A stretch of DNA of 6,905 nt from contig JAIWOE010000198.1 in the NCBI GenBank assembly GCA_020217165.1, positions 1 through 6,905 of the forward strand, in the 5' to 3' direction. Shown piece by piece: positions 1 through 4,941 of this stretch (its first letter is position 1; the number at the start of each line of letters is the position of its first letter). A program made the position numbers and the translations under genes. A model generated the notes under the pieces. It was not told the DNA's origin. It saw only the letters and a program-made list of their open reading frames with translations, and ran no database searches. Origin of the DNA: Desulfovibrio sp. (GTDB taxonomy: Bacteria; Desulfobacterota; Desulfovibrionia; Desulfovibrionales; Desulfovibrionaceae).

Positions 1-439
1 GACACTGGGCCCCCACCTGGGGAGCCATGCGGCCGGCCACTTCGCTCATGGGCACCAGCAGGGGCAGGGCGCCGTTATCCAGCTGCACCGTTTCGTAAGC
101 CACGCCGGTGGTTTTACTTTCCAGCAACACCTGGGTCAGGGGCTTGTCCGCGGCCAAATGCAGGTACGTAAAAAGAAGAAGCCCATCACGCAGGTAGTGG
201 TATTCCTGCTGGATGGGCTCCTTGACCTTGATGACCAGTTCCGCGGCCCAGGCATCGTCCACCGAGACGAGCCTGGCGCCGGCGGCGGCATACTCCTCGT
301 CGCGCAGTCCGCTGCCGGCACCGGCACCGCGCTCCACCAGCACCGTGTGCCCATTGCGGACAAATGCGCCCACCGCGCCCGGCGTCATGGCCACGCGGTT
401 TTCCATGGTCTTTATTTCCTTGGGAATACCAACAATCAT
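1..439 (-). CDS. ald: Alanine dehydrogenase, N-terminal part (runs off the left edge)
   Basis: The enzyme carries out reversible NAD-dependent oxidative deamination of L-alanine to pyruvate and ammonia in the cytoplasm. In Desulfovibrio-type metabolism it lets alanine feed pyruvate oxidation. The 146 visible residues begin MIVGIPKEIKTMENRVAMTP, the typical opening of the alanine dehydrogenase/PNT N-terminal domain. Arg15 in the RVAMTP motif, Lys73 in VIKVKEP and His94 in TYLHLAAD match the conserved substrate-binding and catalytic residues of the family by motif. The segment PMSEVAGRMAPQVGAQ near the edge is also diagnostic. The NAD-binding Rossmann domain and catalytic Asp lie outside the window. 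An AGGAGG ribosome binding site at 448-453, 8 nt before the ATG, fixes the start. The gene lies 57 bp downstream of the dCache gene on the same strand with no visible terminator between them, so co-transcription is likely. Confidence 0.97.
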   Translation of the reverse strand, partial: MIVGIPKEIKTMENRVAMTPGAVGAFVRNGHTVLVERGAGAGSGLRDEEYAAAGARLVSVDDAWAAELVIKVKEPIQQEYHYLRDGLLLFTYLHLAADKPLTQVLLESKTTGVAYETVQLDNGALPLLVPMSEVAGRMAPQVGAQC

Positions 440-496
440 GCAGCGTGCCTCCTGGGCAGGACAATCGGTGAAGGGTGCCAAACAGCCAGTCCCACC

Positions 497-1630
497 TCAT
501 GACCGATCCTTGGTCGGCTGTAAAGGGCCGCGGATCAACAGAATGCAGCCCGCTGCCACCAGGGCGCATCCCAGCCACAGCCAGTGCCAGGGCACCTCGG
601 GCACGGGAGTCAGACGGACCAGTGTCCAGCCCAGGGCGGCATGCTGCACCCCCAGGACCTCCACCCGGCCAGGATCCCCGGGCAGCTCGTCCAGCACCAC
701 CGGCGTTTCGGCCAGGGCCGCCACCAGCAGCCGGGACTGTACCTCCGCATTGCCTAGCATGTTGGCGGAGGTGGCGGCCTGTGCCAGCCGGCTGGAAGGG
801 AGCAACCGCGTGACCGGTGCCCCCAGGAGTCTGCCGCGCTGGTCCAGCAGGCAGAAGATGGCCTCCCGGGCGGCATGGGTCTGCCCCAAAAGATCCAGCA
901 AGGCCTGGGCCTCTGCGGCCCGCAGGGCTCGTTCGCGGCGCAGGGCATCGTCCATGTCCAGAAAGACGGCCAGGGTCCAGTTGAATTCCGGCAGGTTCAC
1001 GGCCATGCCCAGGTGGGTCGTCATGCGGGCGGCGCCCCGGGCTTTCCAGTCGAACATGGCCATGGTGCTCCCCCACTGCAGGGATTCCTCCCGCAGGACG
1101 CGCAAGAGGGAGCGGCCGCGGCGGTCGCGGTAGGGAGAAAGGTCCAGGCCGCGCAGGGCCAGTTCCGGATAGGTCAAGGCGGTGATGCGGGCATCGTAGA
1201 CAAAACAGAGCAGGCCCGGCTCCAGGAACACATCATCCAGCAGGGCCAGGGCCAGGGTACCGGCGTGGTCCTGGGTTTCGCGGGGGGGCAGGGCCTGGCG
1301 GCGGGCGTCCTGCATGGCAAAGGCGGCCAGACGTCGGGCCATGGCAGCGGTCTGCTCCAAACGCTGCATGCGCTCCTGCAGCAACATCCGGCGTTCGCCC
1401 AGGAGACGGGCGTAGGTTTGCTGCAACTGGCGACTCGTCAGCTGTGCCATGTCCTGAGCCGCCAGGGAATCGCCCCGCCCGGCGCGACTGGCCCGCTCAT
1501 GCAGCACCAGGAATAGCACCAGCACCACCGCACACAGGCCGGCCACGACCAGCACCGCCCGACGCCGGCTTCTGCATGCGGGCGTATGGCTGAACGGCAG
1601 AGGGGGGGCCGGTGGCGGTGGCGGCTGCAT
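497..1630 (-). CDS. Membrane-anchored double-Cache-like sensor protein without output domain
   Basis: The protein has 377 residues. The N-terminus is proline-rich (five consecutive Pro at residues 3-7), then a basic patch (RSRRR, 20-24) and a first membrane helix at about 25-43. The periplasmic part begins with a long amphipathic helix (about 55-115). Two PAS/Cache-like modules follow: one at about 139-226 (LCFVYDARITALTYPELALRG, ending FNWTLAVFLDMDD) and one at about 257-341 (AIFCLLDQRGRLLG, ending LGWTLVRLTPVPEVP). This is the usual dCache layout of a long helix, a distal and a proximal module. A second membrane helix at about 350-367 is followed by only about ten cytoplasmic residues. No HAMP, kinase, GGDEF or methyl-accepting region exists, so it cannot signal alone in the usual way. 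It may be a degenerate receptor, a ligand-binding accessory, or the input half of a split sensor. It lies upstream of ald and divergent from the ZraP-like gene. AGGA 6 nt before the ATG supports the start. The family call is from fold pattern only; the ligand is unknown. Confidence 0.8.
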   Translation of the reverse strand: MQPPPPPAPPLPFSHTPACRSRRRAVLVVAGLCAVVLVLFLVLHERASRAGRGDSLAAQDMAQLTSRQLQQTYARLLGERRMLLQERMQRLEQTAAMARRLAAFAMQDARRQALPPRETQDHAGTLALALLDDVFLEPGLLCFVYDARITALTYPELALRGLDLSPYRDRRGRSLLRVLREESLQWGSTMAMFDWKARGAARMTTHLGMAVNLPEFNWTLAVFLDMDDALRRERALRAAEAQALLDLLGQTHAAREAIFCLLDQRGRLLGAPVTRLLPSSRLAQAATSANMLGNAEVQSRLLVAALAETPVVLDELPGDPGRVEVLGVQHAALGWTLVRLTPVPEVPWHWLWLGCALVAAGCILLIRGPLQPTKDRS

Positions 1631-1772
1631 GTTGGATCCTGGACAAAATGAATGGCTGTGGCACCCTGCGTATCACGCCTGTGCCCGGAGTGACAATCGC
1701 ATCAGTGCCCCCAGATTGCACAAGGCGCGCAACAATCTGCACCATAGGCCCTGCACCGCGCGTTGAAAACAC

Positions 1773-1786
1773 TACAACATATTGTA
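1773..1786. promoter_or_regulatory. Inverted repeat, possible activator binding site
   Basis: TACAACATATTGTA has 5-bp arms (TACAA/TTGTA) around a 4-bp centre. It lies about 19 bp upstream of the -24 element of the sigma-54 promoter candidate. This is closer than most enhancer sites for NtrC-family activators, though sites this near are not excluded. It could instead be an operator or IHF-like AT-rich DNA. Only the symmetry is seen; the role is a guess. Confidence 0.3.
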
Positions 1787-1804
1787 AAAACATGATAAAC
1801 TATC

Positions 1805-1820
1805 TGGCATGCTCTCTGCA
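1805..1820 (+). promoter_or_regulatory. Sigma-54 (-24/-12) promoter candidate for the ZraP-like gene
   Basis: The sequence TGGCATGCTCTCTGCA matches the RpoN consensus TGGCACGNNNNTTGCA at all but two defined positions, and the invariant GG (1806-1807) and GC (1818-1819) have the required 10-bp separation. The expected start is near 1831, giving a 5' leader of about 40 nt with an AAGGAG site just before the ATG at 1871. In Escherichia coli, zraP itself is transcribed with sigma-54 under the ZraSR two-component system, so the placement makes biological sense. No NtrC-type activator gene lies in the window. Confidence 0.6.
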
Positions 1821-1870
1821 GATACGATACCGTCCTTGCAGGACTCATCTCGAAAACAAGGAGTAGCATC

Positions 1871-2368
1871 ATGAATCGTTTGCTCAGCCTGTGCCTCGCG
1901 GCCCTGCTTTCCTGCACCGTATTGACCGCCGTCGCCATGGCCCAGCCGGGCGGCCCCGGCGGTCCTGGTGGTCCTGATGGACCTGGCGGGCCTGGCCACC
2001 AGCAGATGGCCCCGCCGCCCCATGAACGCCCCGGTCCTGGCGGTCCCGGCGGCCCTGGCGGCCCTGGCGGTCCCATGGCCCGTCTGCTGGGCGAACTTGA
2101 CCCGGAAGTGCGCGACGCCGCCAAGACCCTGATCCTGGAACACCGCAAGAGCATGTACCCCTTGCGGGAACGCATGAAGGGCAAAAAACACGAGCTCAAC
2201 GCCCTCATCGCCACCCCCAACGCCAGCCCCGAAGCCATCAACAAGCTGGTGGACGAGATCAACACCATGCGCGCCGAGATCTTCAAGGCCAATGTCGCCA
2301 TGCGCCAGCAGTTTTTCAAGATCACGGACATCCCCCTGCCCGAGCGGCCCGGTCGCGGCCCGGAATAA
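1871..2368 (+). CDS. ZraP/Spy-like periplasmic protein with Pro-Gly-Gly repeat region
   Basis: The protein has 165 residues and probably acts in the periplasm as a chaperone or metal-stress protein of the ZraP/CpxP/Spy group (Metal_resist-type). A signal peptide covers residues 1-24, with cleavage after AMA. Residues 26-42 and 54-68 are Pro-Gly-Gly tripeptide repeats, separated by a short linker with two His and several Pro ([12 protein letters not shown]). From about 77 to 152 there are two long charged helices typical of this family: one ending [12 protein letters not shown], then [21 protein letters not shown], the familiar two-helix hairpin spacing. The tail ends PERPGRGPE. The mature part has no Cys, and the His-rich C-terminus of E. 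coli ZraP is absent, so metal binding is uncertain. AAGGAG 7 nt before the ATG fixes the start. A sigma-54-type promoter lies upstream, consistent with envelope-stress control. The family call is firm; the function of the repeat region is unknown. Confidence 0.88.
   Translation: MNRLLSLCLAALLSCTVLTAVAMAQPGGPGGPGGPDGPGGPGHQQMAPPPHERPGPGGPGGPGGPGGPMARLLGELDPEVRDAAKTLILEHRKSMYPLRERMKGKKHELNALIATPNASPEAINKLVDEINTMRAEIFKANVAMRQQFFKITDIPLPERPGRGPE
1946..2074 (+). repeat. Tandem Pro-Gly-Gly codon repeats in the ZraP-like gene
   Basis: Two blocks of imperfect 9-bp units of the type CCTGGCGGT (1946-1996 and 2030-2074) encode the Pro-Gly-Gly tracts. A non-repetitive linker of about 33 bp separates them. 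Codons vary between units (GGC/GGT, CCC/CCT), so this looks like protein-level selection with past slippage rather than a recent perfect expansion. Confidence 0.9.
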
Positions 2369-2400
2369 CCTGCTGCACGCCCCGGAAAATCTCCCTCACC

Positions 2401-2433
2401 GCGCGCCTGGCGAGCCCTGCTTGCCGGGCGCGC
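2401..2433 (+). terminator. Strong GC hairpin after the ZraP-like gene, no U tract
   Basis: The arms at 2401-2411 and 2423-2433 pair over 11 bp (GCGCGCCTGGC with GCCGGGCGCGC, one T-G wobble) around an 11-nt loop. It begins 32 bp after the ZraP-like stop codon. No T run follows on the plus strand or its complement, so it is not a standard intrinsic terminator. It could stabilise the 3' end of the mRNA, pause transcription, or act with Rho. Confidence 0.4.
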
Positions 2434-2438
2434 CGTCA

Positions 2439-2467
2439 TTGACAGCAAGAACCAGCCATGCGAGATT
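2439..2467 (+). promoter_or_regulatory. Weak sigma-70-type promoter candidate for the small membrane protein/VanZ-like pair
   Basis: A perfect TTGACA (2439-2444) stands 17 bp before GAGATT (2462-2467), which matches the -10 consensus at only three positions. It lies after the hairpin and about 68 bp before the ATG at 2535. The good -35 box and position argue for it; the poor -10 box argues against it. Confidence 0.3.
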
Positions 2468-2534
2468 TCGTAGTGGCGCAGGAAACACGCAATGCGCACG
2501 CACCACACTGCAACACCGGAACCATAGGAACGCA

Positions 2535-2738
2535 ATGGCAAGCAACCACATTATACGCGGGATATTGATCGGCGGTTCGCTGGGCGTCTTCGCCTCATTG
2601 CTGGGCATGGTGGAGATGGGCCGCGGCGCAGCCTGGGGCATGCTGGGCGGATTTTTTGCTGGACTCACCCTGGCCCGTCGGGAGCAGCAACGCGCGGACA
2701 AGGCAAAGAAATCCATGCAATCCAAGGACAACGAGTGA
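2535..2738 (+). CDS. Small glycine-rich membrane protein, function unknown
   Basis: The protein has 67 residues. Residues 6-25 (IIRGILIGGSLGVFASLLGM) and 31-48 (GAAWGMLGGFFAGLTLAR) form two short hydrophobic segments rich in small residues, resembling glycine-zipper helices. They suggest a two-pass hairpin in the inner membrane with a hydrophilic Lys/Arg/Gln-rich cytoplasmic tail (50-67). I do not recognise a named family. The ATG follows AGGAA (2526-2530) by 4 nt, a modest but usable site; a longer in-frame start at 2292 inside the ZraP-like gene is implausible. The stop codon overlaps the GTG start of the VanZ-like gene, so the two are almost certainly translated together and may act together. 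Confidence 0.75.
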   Translation: MASNHIIRGILIGGSLGVFASLLGMVEMGRGAAWGMLGGFFAGLTLARREQQRADKAKKSMQSKDNE

Positions 2739-3139
2739 GCGGAGACGGCGCCGGCGACGCCCCCCGGCCGCCACGATGGCGTCCGTTCTACGCATTCTGG
2801 TTTGCCGGGGTGGCGGTGTACGCAGGGTTTTCCCTTGCGCCGTGGCAGTTTCCGTATCAGGTGATGCTGTTCGGCAACATCATGCTGGATGAAGCCCTGC
2901 ATTTTCTGGCGTTTGCCCTGCTGGCGGTGGGATTGCCATACCAGTTCACCCCATGGCTGGATTTGTGTCTGGCCATGCTGGTGCTGGTGCTGCTGGGCAT
3001 TGCCACGGAGCTGGCGCAGCTGTTCATCCCCTCCAGGGCCTTTGCCGTGCAGGACATGGCCGCAAACACCCTGGGCTGTCTGCTGGGCATCCTGCCCGGC
3101 ACGCTGCACCGGGCGATACGTGCCCGGCGCAGCGGCTGA
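2735..3139 (+). CDS. VanZ-like family membrane protein
   Basis: The protein has 134 residues with about four membrane helices: near 19-37, 52-68, 75-98 and 107-124. It carries the VanZ-family signature: Asp52 and the HF pair (56-57) in LDEALHFLAFALL, then Glu92, Gln95, Arg101, Asp107 and Asn111 in ATELAQLFIPSR...VQDMAANTLG. The family is named for the teicoplanin-resistance accessory VanZ, but such proteins are widespread in bacteria without van clusters and their role is mostly unknown; no resistance claim is justified here. The start is GTG, overlapping the preceding stop as GTGA, with AAGGA at 2724-2728 6 nt before it. This points to translational coupling with the 67-residue membrane protein. 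The gene converges with the DsbA-like gene, with 60 bp between their stops. Confidence 0.88.
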   Translation: MSGDGAGDAPRPPRWRPFYAFWFAGVAVYAGFSLAPWQFPYQVMLFGNIMLDEALHFLAFALLAVGLPYQFTPWLDLCLAMLVLVLLGIATELAQLFIPSRAFAVQDMAANTLGCLLGILPGTLHRAIRARRSG

Positions 3140-3141
3140 AC

Positions 3142-3175
3142 CTCACGCGACGCCCCATTGCACGCCAGGCGTGAG
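3142..3175. terminator. Possible hairpin between convergent VanZ-like and DsbA-like genes
   Basis: CTCACGC (3142-3148) and GCGTGAG (3169-3175) can pair as a 7-bp stem around a 20-nt loop. It sits just after the VanZ-like stop and before the DsbA-like stop. There is no T run on either strand, so a terminator role is only suggested by position. Confidence 0.25.
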
Positions 3176-3199
3176 CTTCCATGACAATCCAGAAGTCGG

Positions 3200-4033
3200 C
3201 TATTGCTTGGCCTGAAGCCGCGGGTCGTTCTGCAAGACAAACTCCACCAACTCCGAAAACTCTTCCAGGCTCAAGGCCCCGCTCACGGTCACGCCATTAA
3301 TGATGAACGACGGCGTGCCCTGCAGGCCAAAGCGCTGGGCATCTTCCACATCTTCCTTGATGCGGGTGAGCACCTTGGTGCTGCTGGCGTCCTGATTCAG
3401 GGTGTCCACATCCAGACCCACCTCGCGGGCCTGTTCCAGCAGCCATTCCACCCCGCCATCCTTGATGCGGTCCTGGCCCTGGAAATAGCGATGGTACAGC
3501 TCCCAGGCCTTGGCCTCATCCTGCAGGGCGGCTGCCTCGAAGAAGGCGGCAGCGGTCTGGGCATGCTCATGGGAAGACAAGGGCATGTGCTTGAAGAAGA
3601 CGCGCATGTTGTCGGCATACTTCAACTGCAGCAACTCAAGGGTCCTGGCGGCCTGGCTGCAGTACGGGCACTGGAAATCGGAAAACTCCACCACGGTGAT
3701 GGTGGCATTGTCCGGTCCCATGGAGGGACGCCCCCCGCCCAGCCTTGGCATGGCGCCCTGCTCCAGTTGGGCGAGCCGCTGGGCCATGAGGGCCTTGCCC
3801 TGGGCCACCCGGAAGCCTTCATCCACAATATGGAACACGGTTTCGTTGTTTGCGGCCAGGACATCCATAATCATGGCCGGATCTTCCTTGATGGCGTCCC
3901 GCAACCACTGCTTGAAATCTTCCCGCACGGCGGCGTCGCCGTCCTTGCCGCCCTTGGCGGAGGGCGAAGGGAAATCACACGCCGTGGGCAGGGCGAGCAA
4001 ACACAGGATCACGAGGAAAAGCAGGCGGCGCAT
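3200..4033 (-). CDS. DsbA-family thiol-disulfide oxidoreductase, exported
   Basis: The protein has 277 residues and is an envelope thioredoxin-fold protein of the DsbA/DsbG-like group that probably forms or rearranges disulfides. The N-terminus (residues 1-18) is a signal sequence ending LLALPTAC, so Cys19 may be a lipoprotein acylation site, although Pro at -3 is atypical. Residues 35-97 form a helical extension seen in many DsbA-like proteins with an N-terminal dimerisation or linker region. The thioredoxin core starts at about 111 (TITVVEFSDFQCPYC) with active site CPYC at 122-125. A helical insert follows, then GTP at 239-241, with Pro241 as the cis-proline, and SFIINGVTVSG. The start is supported by GGAG 5 nt before the ATG. 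No DsbB partner lies in the window. A frameshifted secreted-protein gene lies 121 bp upstream on the same strand. CPYC is not the CPHC of classical DsbA, so oxidase versus isomerase activity cannot be called. Confidence 0.95.
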   Translation of the reverse strand: MRRLLFLVILCLLALPTACDFPSPSAKGGKDGDAAVREDFKQWLRDAIKEDPAMIMDVLAANNETVFHIVDEGFRVAQGKALMAQRLAQLEQGAMPRLGGGRPSMGPDNATITVVEFSDFQCPYCSQAARTLELLQLKYADNMRVFFKHMPLSSHEHAQTAAAFFEAAALQDEAKAWELYHRYFQGQDRIKDGGVEWLLEQAREVGLDVDTLNQDASSTKVLTRIKEDVEDAQRFGLQGTPSFIINGVTVSGALSLEEFSELVEFVLQNDPRLQAKQ

Positions 4034-4078
4034 GCTGTCTCCAGGGAGAAGATGGTTGAACTACAGGGGAACATCGGT

Positions 4079-4107
4079 CTCTTACAGTCCATATGCAAGG
4101 ATGACAA
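4079..4107 (-). promoter_or_regulatory. Possible sigma-70 promoter for the DsbA-like gene
   Basis: On the minus strand TTGTCA (4102-4107) stands 17 bp before TAAGAG (4079-4084), about 46 bp before the start codon. The -35 box is good; the -10 box matches consensus at only three positions. It lies in the 121-bp gap after the secreted-protein gene, so the DsbA-like gene could be transcribed on its own. Confidence 0.3.
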
Positions 4108-4154
4108 GACCGCTCCCGATGCGTGCATGGAAATGAAACAAACGTTAATGGGGC

Positions 4155-4676
4155 CTACTGGTGCACCGGCGCCAACGCCTCTTCGTCCTGAGCTGGCTTG
4201 AGGGGGATATAATAGAAGGCAGACTTGGACATGGTGGCCTTCGTATTGAACTTCAGTTTGAACTTCAATTGCTTGTCGGGAATGTTCCAACTGAAGACAT
4301 ACCAGTCTCCCTCGGCATACTCCTTGGCGGGTTTGGCGCCCAGCTCCGCGCTGAGGTTCTTGACAATGAGTTGCTTGCCTGCCCTGGCTTCGCTGTTGTT
4401 GGCAATGGTAATGAGCCTGGCGTAGAGCTTTTCATCCACAAAGGCATAGTCGATGGCGAGATTGAGATTCTCCTGCTGCTCCAGATAACATGGCCCAACA
4501 TAGTTGTCATATGCCACGCCCTCTCCTTCCATGAACTTGATGAAACTCTTCTCTTTTTTAAGAGCCCCTAGGGATTCCCCAAAAGGCAGATCCACACAGT
4601 TGAAGCCTTGGCAAAAGTTCCGGATGTCATGCACATCATCAACACCATTCCCAATAGTGCAATCCACATGCTCCAC
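4155..4676 (-). CDS. Secreted protein of unknown function, apparently frameshifted near its N-terminus
   Basis: This open frame of 173 residues could start at GTG 4676, but that N-terminus (about 28 residues, VDDVHDIRNFCQGFN) has no signal peptide, and the GTG lies inside a GAGG ribosome binding site that serves an ATG at 4669 in another frame. That other frame gives a convincing signal peptide (see 4568-4669). Joining the two near 4593-4598 by dropping one TG gives about 170 residues: a signal peptide, then STVDLPFGESLGALKKEK and the rest. The body has a single Cys (GPCYLEQQ) and a C-terminal half with alternating hydrophobic and charged strands (WYVFSWNIPDKQLKFKLKF), suggesting a beta-rich exported domain. 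I recognise no family. Base composition is visibly less GC-rich than the neighbours, hinting at weaker codon selection or acquisition. It may be a pseudogene, a sequencing error or a switchable gene. Confidence 0.6.
   Translation of the reverse strand: MEHVDCTIGNGVDDVHDIRNFCQGFNCVDLPFGESLGALKKEKSFIKFMEGEGVAYDNYVGPCYLEQQENLNLAIDYAFVDEKLYARLITIANNSEARAGKQLIVKNLSAELGAKPAKEYAEGDWYVFSWNIPDKQLKFKLKFNTKATMSKSAFYYIPLKPAQDEEALAPVHQ
4568..4669 (-). other. Orphan signal-peptide frame of the secreted protein (5' fragment)
   Basis: ATG at 4669 follows GAGG (4676-4679) by 6 nt. It encodes 33 residues beginning MWIALLGMVLMMCMTSGTFA and continuing KASTVWICLLGNP before a TAG at 4568-4570. The hydrophobic core followed by TFAKA-S is a textbook signal-peptidase site. 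The same frame is open further upstream, past an ATG at 4731 whose product would add an arginine-containing N-region but which has a poorer ribosome binding site. After KASTV the sense continues in the frame of the 4155-4676 reading, which implies a shift within about 10 bp of 4595. Confidence 0.6.
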
Positions 4677-4740
4677 CTCGCCCGAGTTGCAGGTGCTGGC
4701 GGATCATATCGGCGTGGATTCCTGTTGGGCCATGGCATAT

Positions 4741-4776
4741 TCACTGCCCCAGGTCAATTGCGGGGCGCCTGTTCAT
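4741..4776 (-). CDS. Possible 11-codon leader peptide upstream of the secreted-protein gene
   Basis: GGAGG (4784-4788) lies 7 nt before an ATG that opens an 11-codon frame (MNRRPAIDLGQ) ending in TGA at 4741-4743. The ribosome binding site is better than that of most genes here. The stop overlaps a GTG that opens the signal-peptide frame (GTGA arrangement). It could be a coupled leader, the remains of an original N-terminus, or chance. No conservation evidence is available. Confidence 0.2.
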   Translation of the reverse strand: MNRRPAIDLGQ

Positions 4777-4797
4777 CCACCAGCCTCCAAAAAGTGC

Positions 4798-4826
4798 TTG
4801 CGCCCTGCCTGCGAATGGGCTACATA
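4798..4826 (+). promoter_or_regulatory. Sigma-70-type promoter of tRNA-Ser and ffs
   Basis: TTGCGC (4798-4803) and TACATA (4821-4826) are separated by exactly 17 bp. Transcription would start near 4833, a few bases before the mature tRNA end at 4838. It is the only good promoter ahead of the tRNA and the SRP RNA. Confidence 0.65.
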
Positions 4827-4837
4827 CCCTCTTCCGC

Positions 4838-4927
4838 GGAGAGGTGACCGAGCGGCCGAAGGTGCACGACTGGAAATCGTGTGTACCCGAAAGGGTACCG
4901 AGAGTTCAAATCTCTCCCTCTCCGCCA
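4838..4927 (+). tRNA. tRNA-Ser(GGA)
   Basis: This is a 90-nt class II tRNA. The acceptor arm pairs GGAGAGG (4838-4844) with CCTCTCC (4917-4923), followed by discriminator G4924 and an encoded CCA (4925-4927). The anticodon arm is CACGA-CTGGAAA-TCGTG with anticodon GGA at 4872-4874, which reads serine codons UCC and UCU. The long variable arm (GTACCC GAAA GGGTAC) is typical of serine tRNA. The T arm is GAGAG-TTCAAAT-CTCTC. A second CCA follows directly but is not part of the mature RNA. It heads a two-gene noncoding operon with the SRP RNA 14 bp downstream. Confidence 0.98.
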
Positions 4928-4941
4928 CCATGCTTCATCAA

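Larger units (their letters stand above)
1631..1870. promoter_or_regulatory. Divergent intergenic region between the dCache and ZraP-like genes
   Basis: These 240 bp separate two divergently transcribed genes and must hold both promoters. The half next to the plus-strand gene (about 1760-1870) is clearly AT-richer than its surroundings. It contains an inverted repeat at 1773-1786, the sigma-54-type promoter at 1805-1820 and an AAGGAG ribosome binding site at 1858-1863. I found no convincing sigma-70 promoter for the minus-strand dCache gene. No protein-coding signal or RNA gene was seen here. Confidence 0.6.

Noticed and set aside
213..1133. Long plus-strand open frame of 306 codons
   Set aside because: It lies opposite the dCache and ald genes. 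Its product is Ser/Arg/Pro-rich with no domain pattern, and the minus strand has the recognisable proteins and ribosome binding sites.
1710..1731. Sigma-54-like GG-N10-GC on the minus strand upstream of the dCache gene
   Set aside because: Only the GG and GC dinucleotides fit; the CAC portion of the -24 element is absent, so it is likely chance in GC-rich DNA.
1946..2074. Possible CRISPR-like or mobile repeat array
   Set aside because: The repeats are 9-bp codon-phase units without spacers and lie inside an open frame, so they are protein repeats.
2292..2534. N-terminal extension of the 67-residue membrane protein from an upstream in-frame ATG
   Set aside because: The extension would overlap the ZraP-like gene, is Arg/Pro/Ser-rich without order, and the ATG at 2535 has its own upstream AGGAA.
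1702..2541. Long minus-strand open frame of 279 codons with Gly/Pro runs
   Set aside because: It is antisense to the ZraP-like gene; its repeats are just the complement of the Pro-Gly-Gly codons. It lacks a credible ribosome binding site and family features.
3203..4201. Plus-strand open frame of 332 codons
   Set aside because: It is the antisense shadow of the DsbA-like gene, whose CPYC and cis-Pro motifs establish the true strand.
4838..4927. tRNA-Ser as an integration (att) site
   Set aside because: No integrase, direct repeat of the tRNA 3' end or foreign gene block is visible; the downstream neighbour is the core gene ffs.
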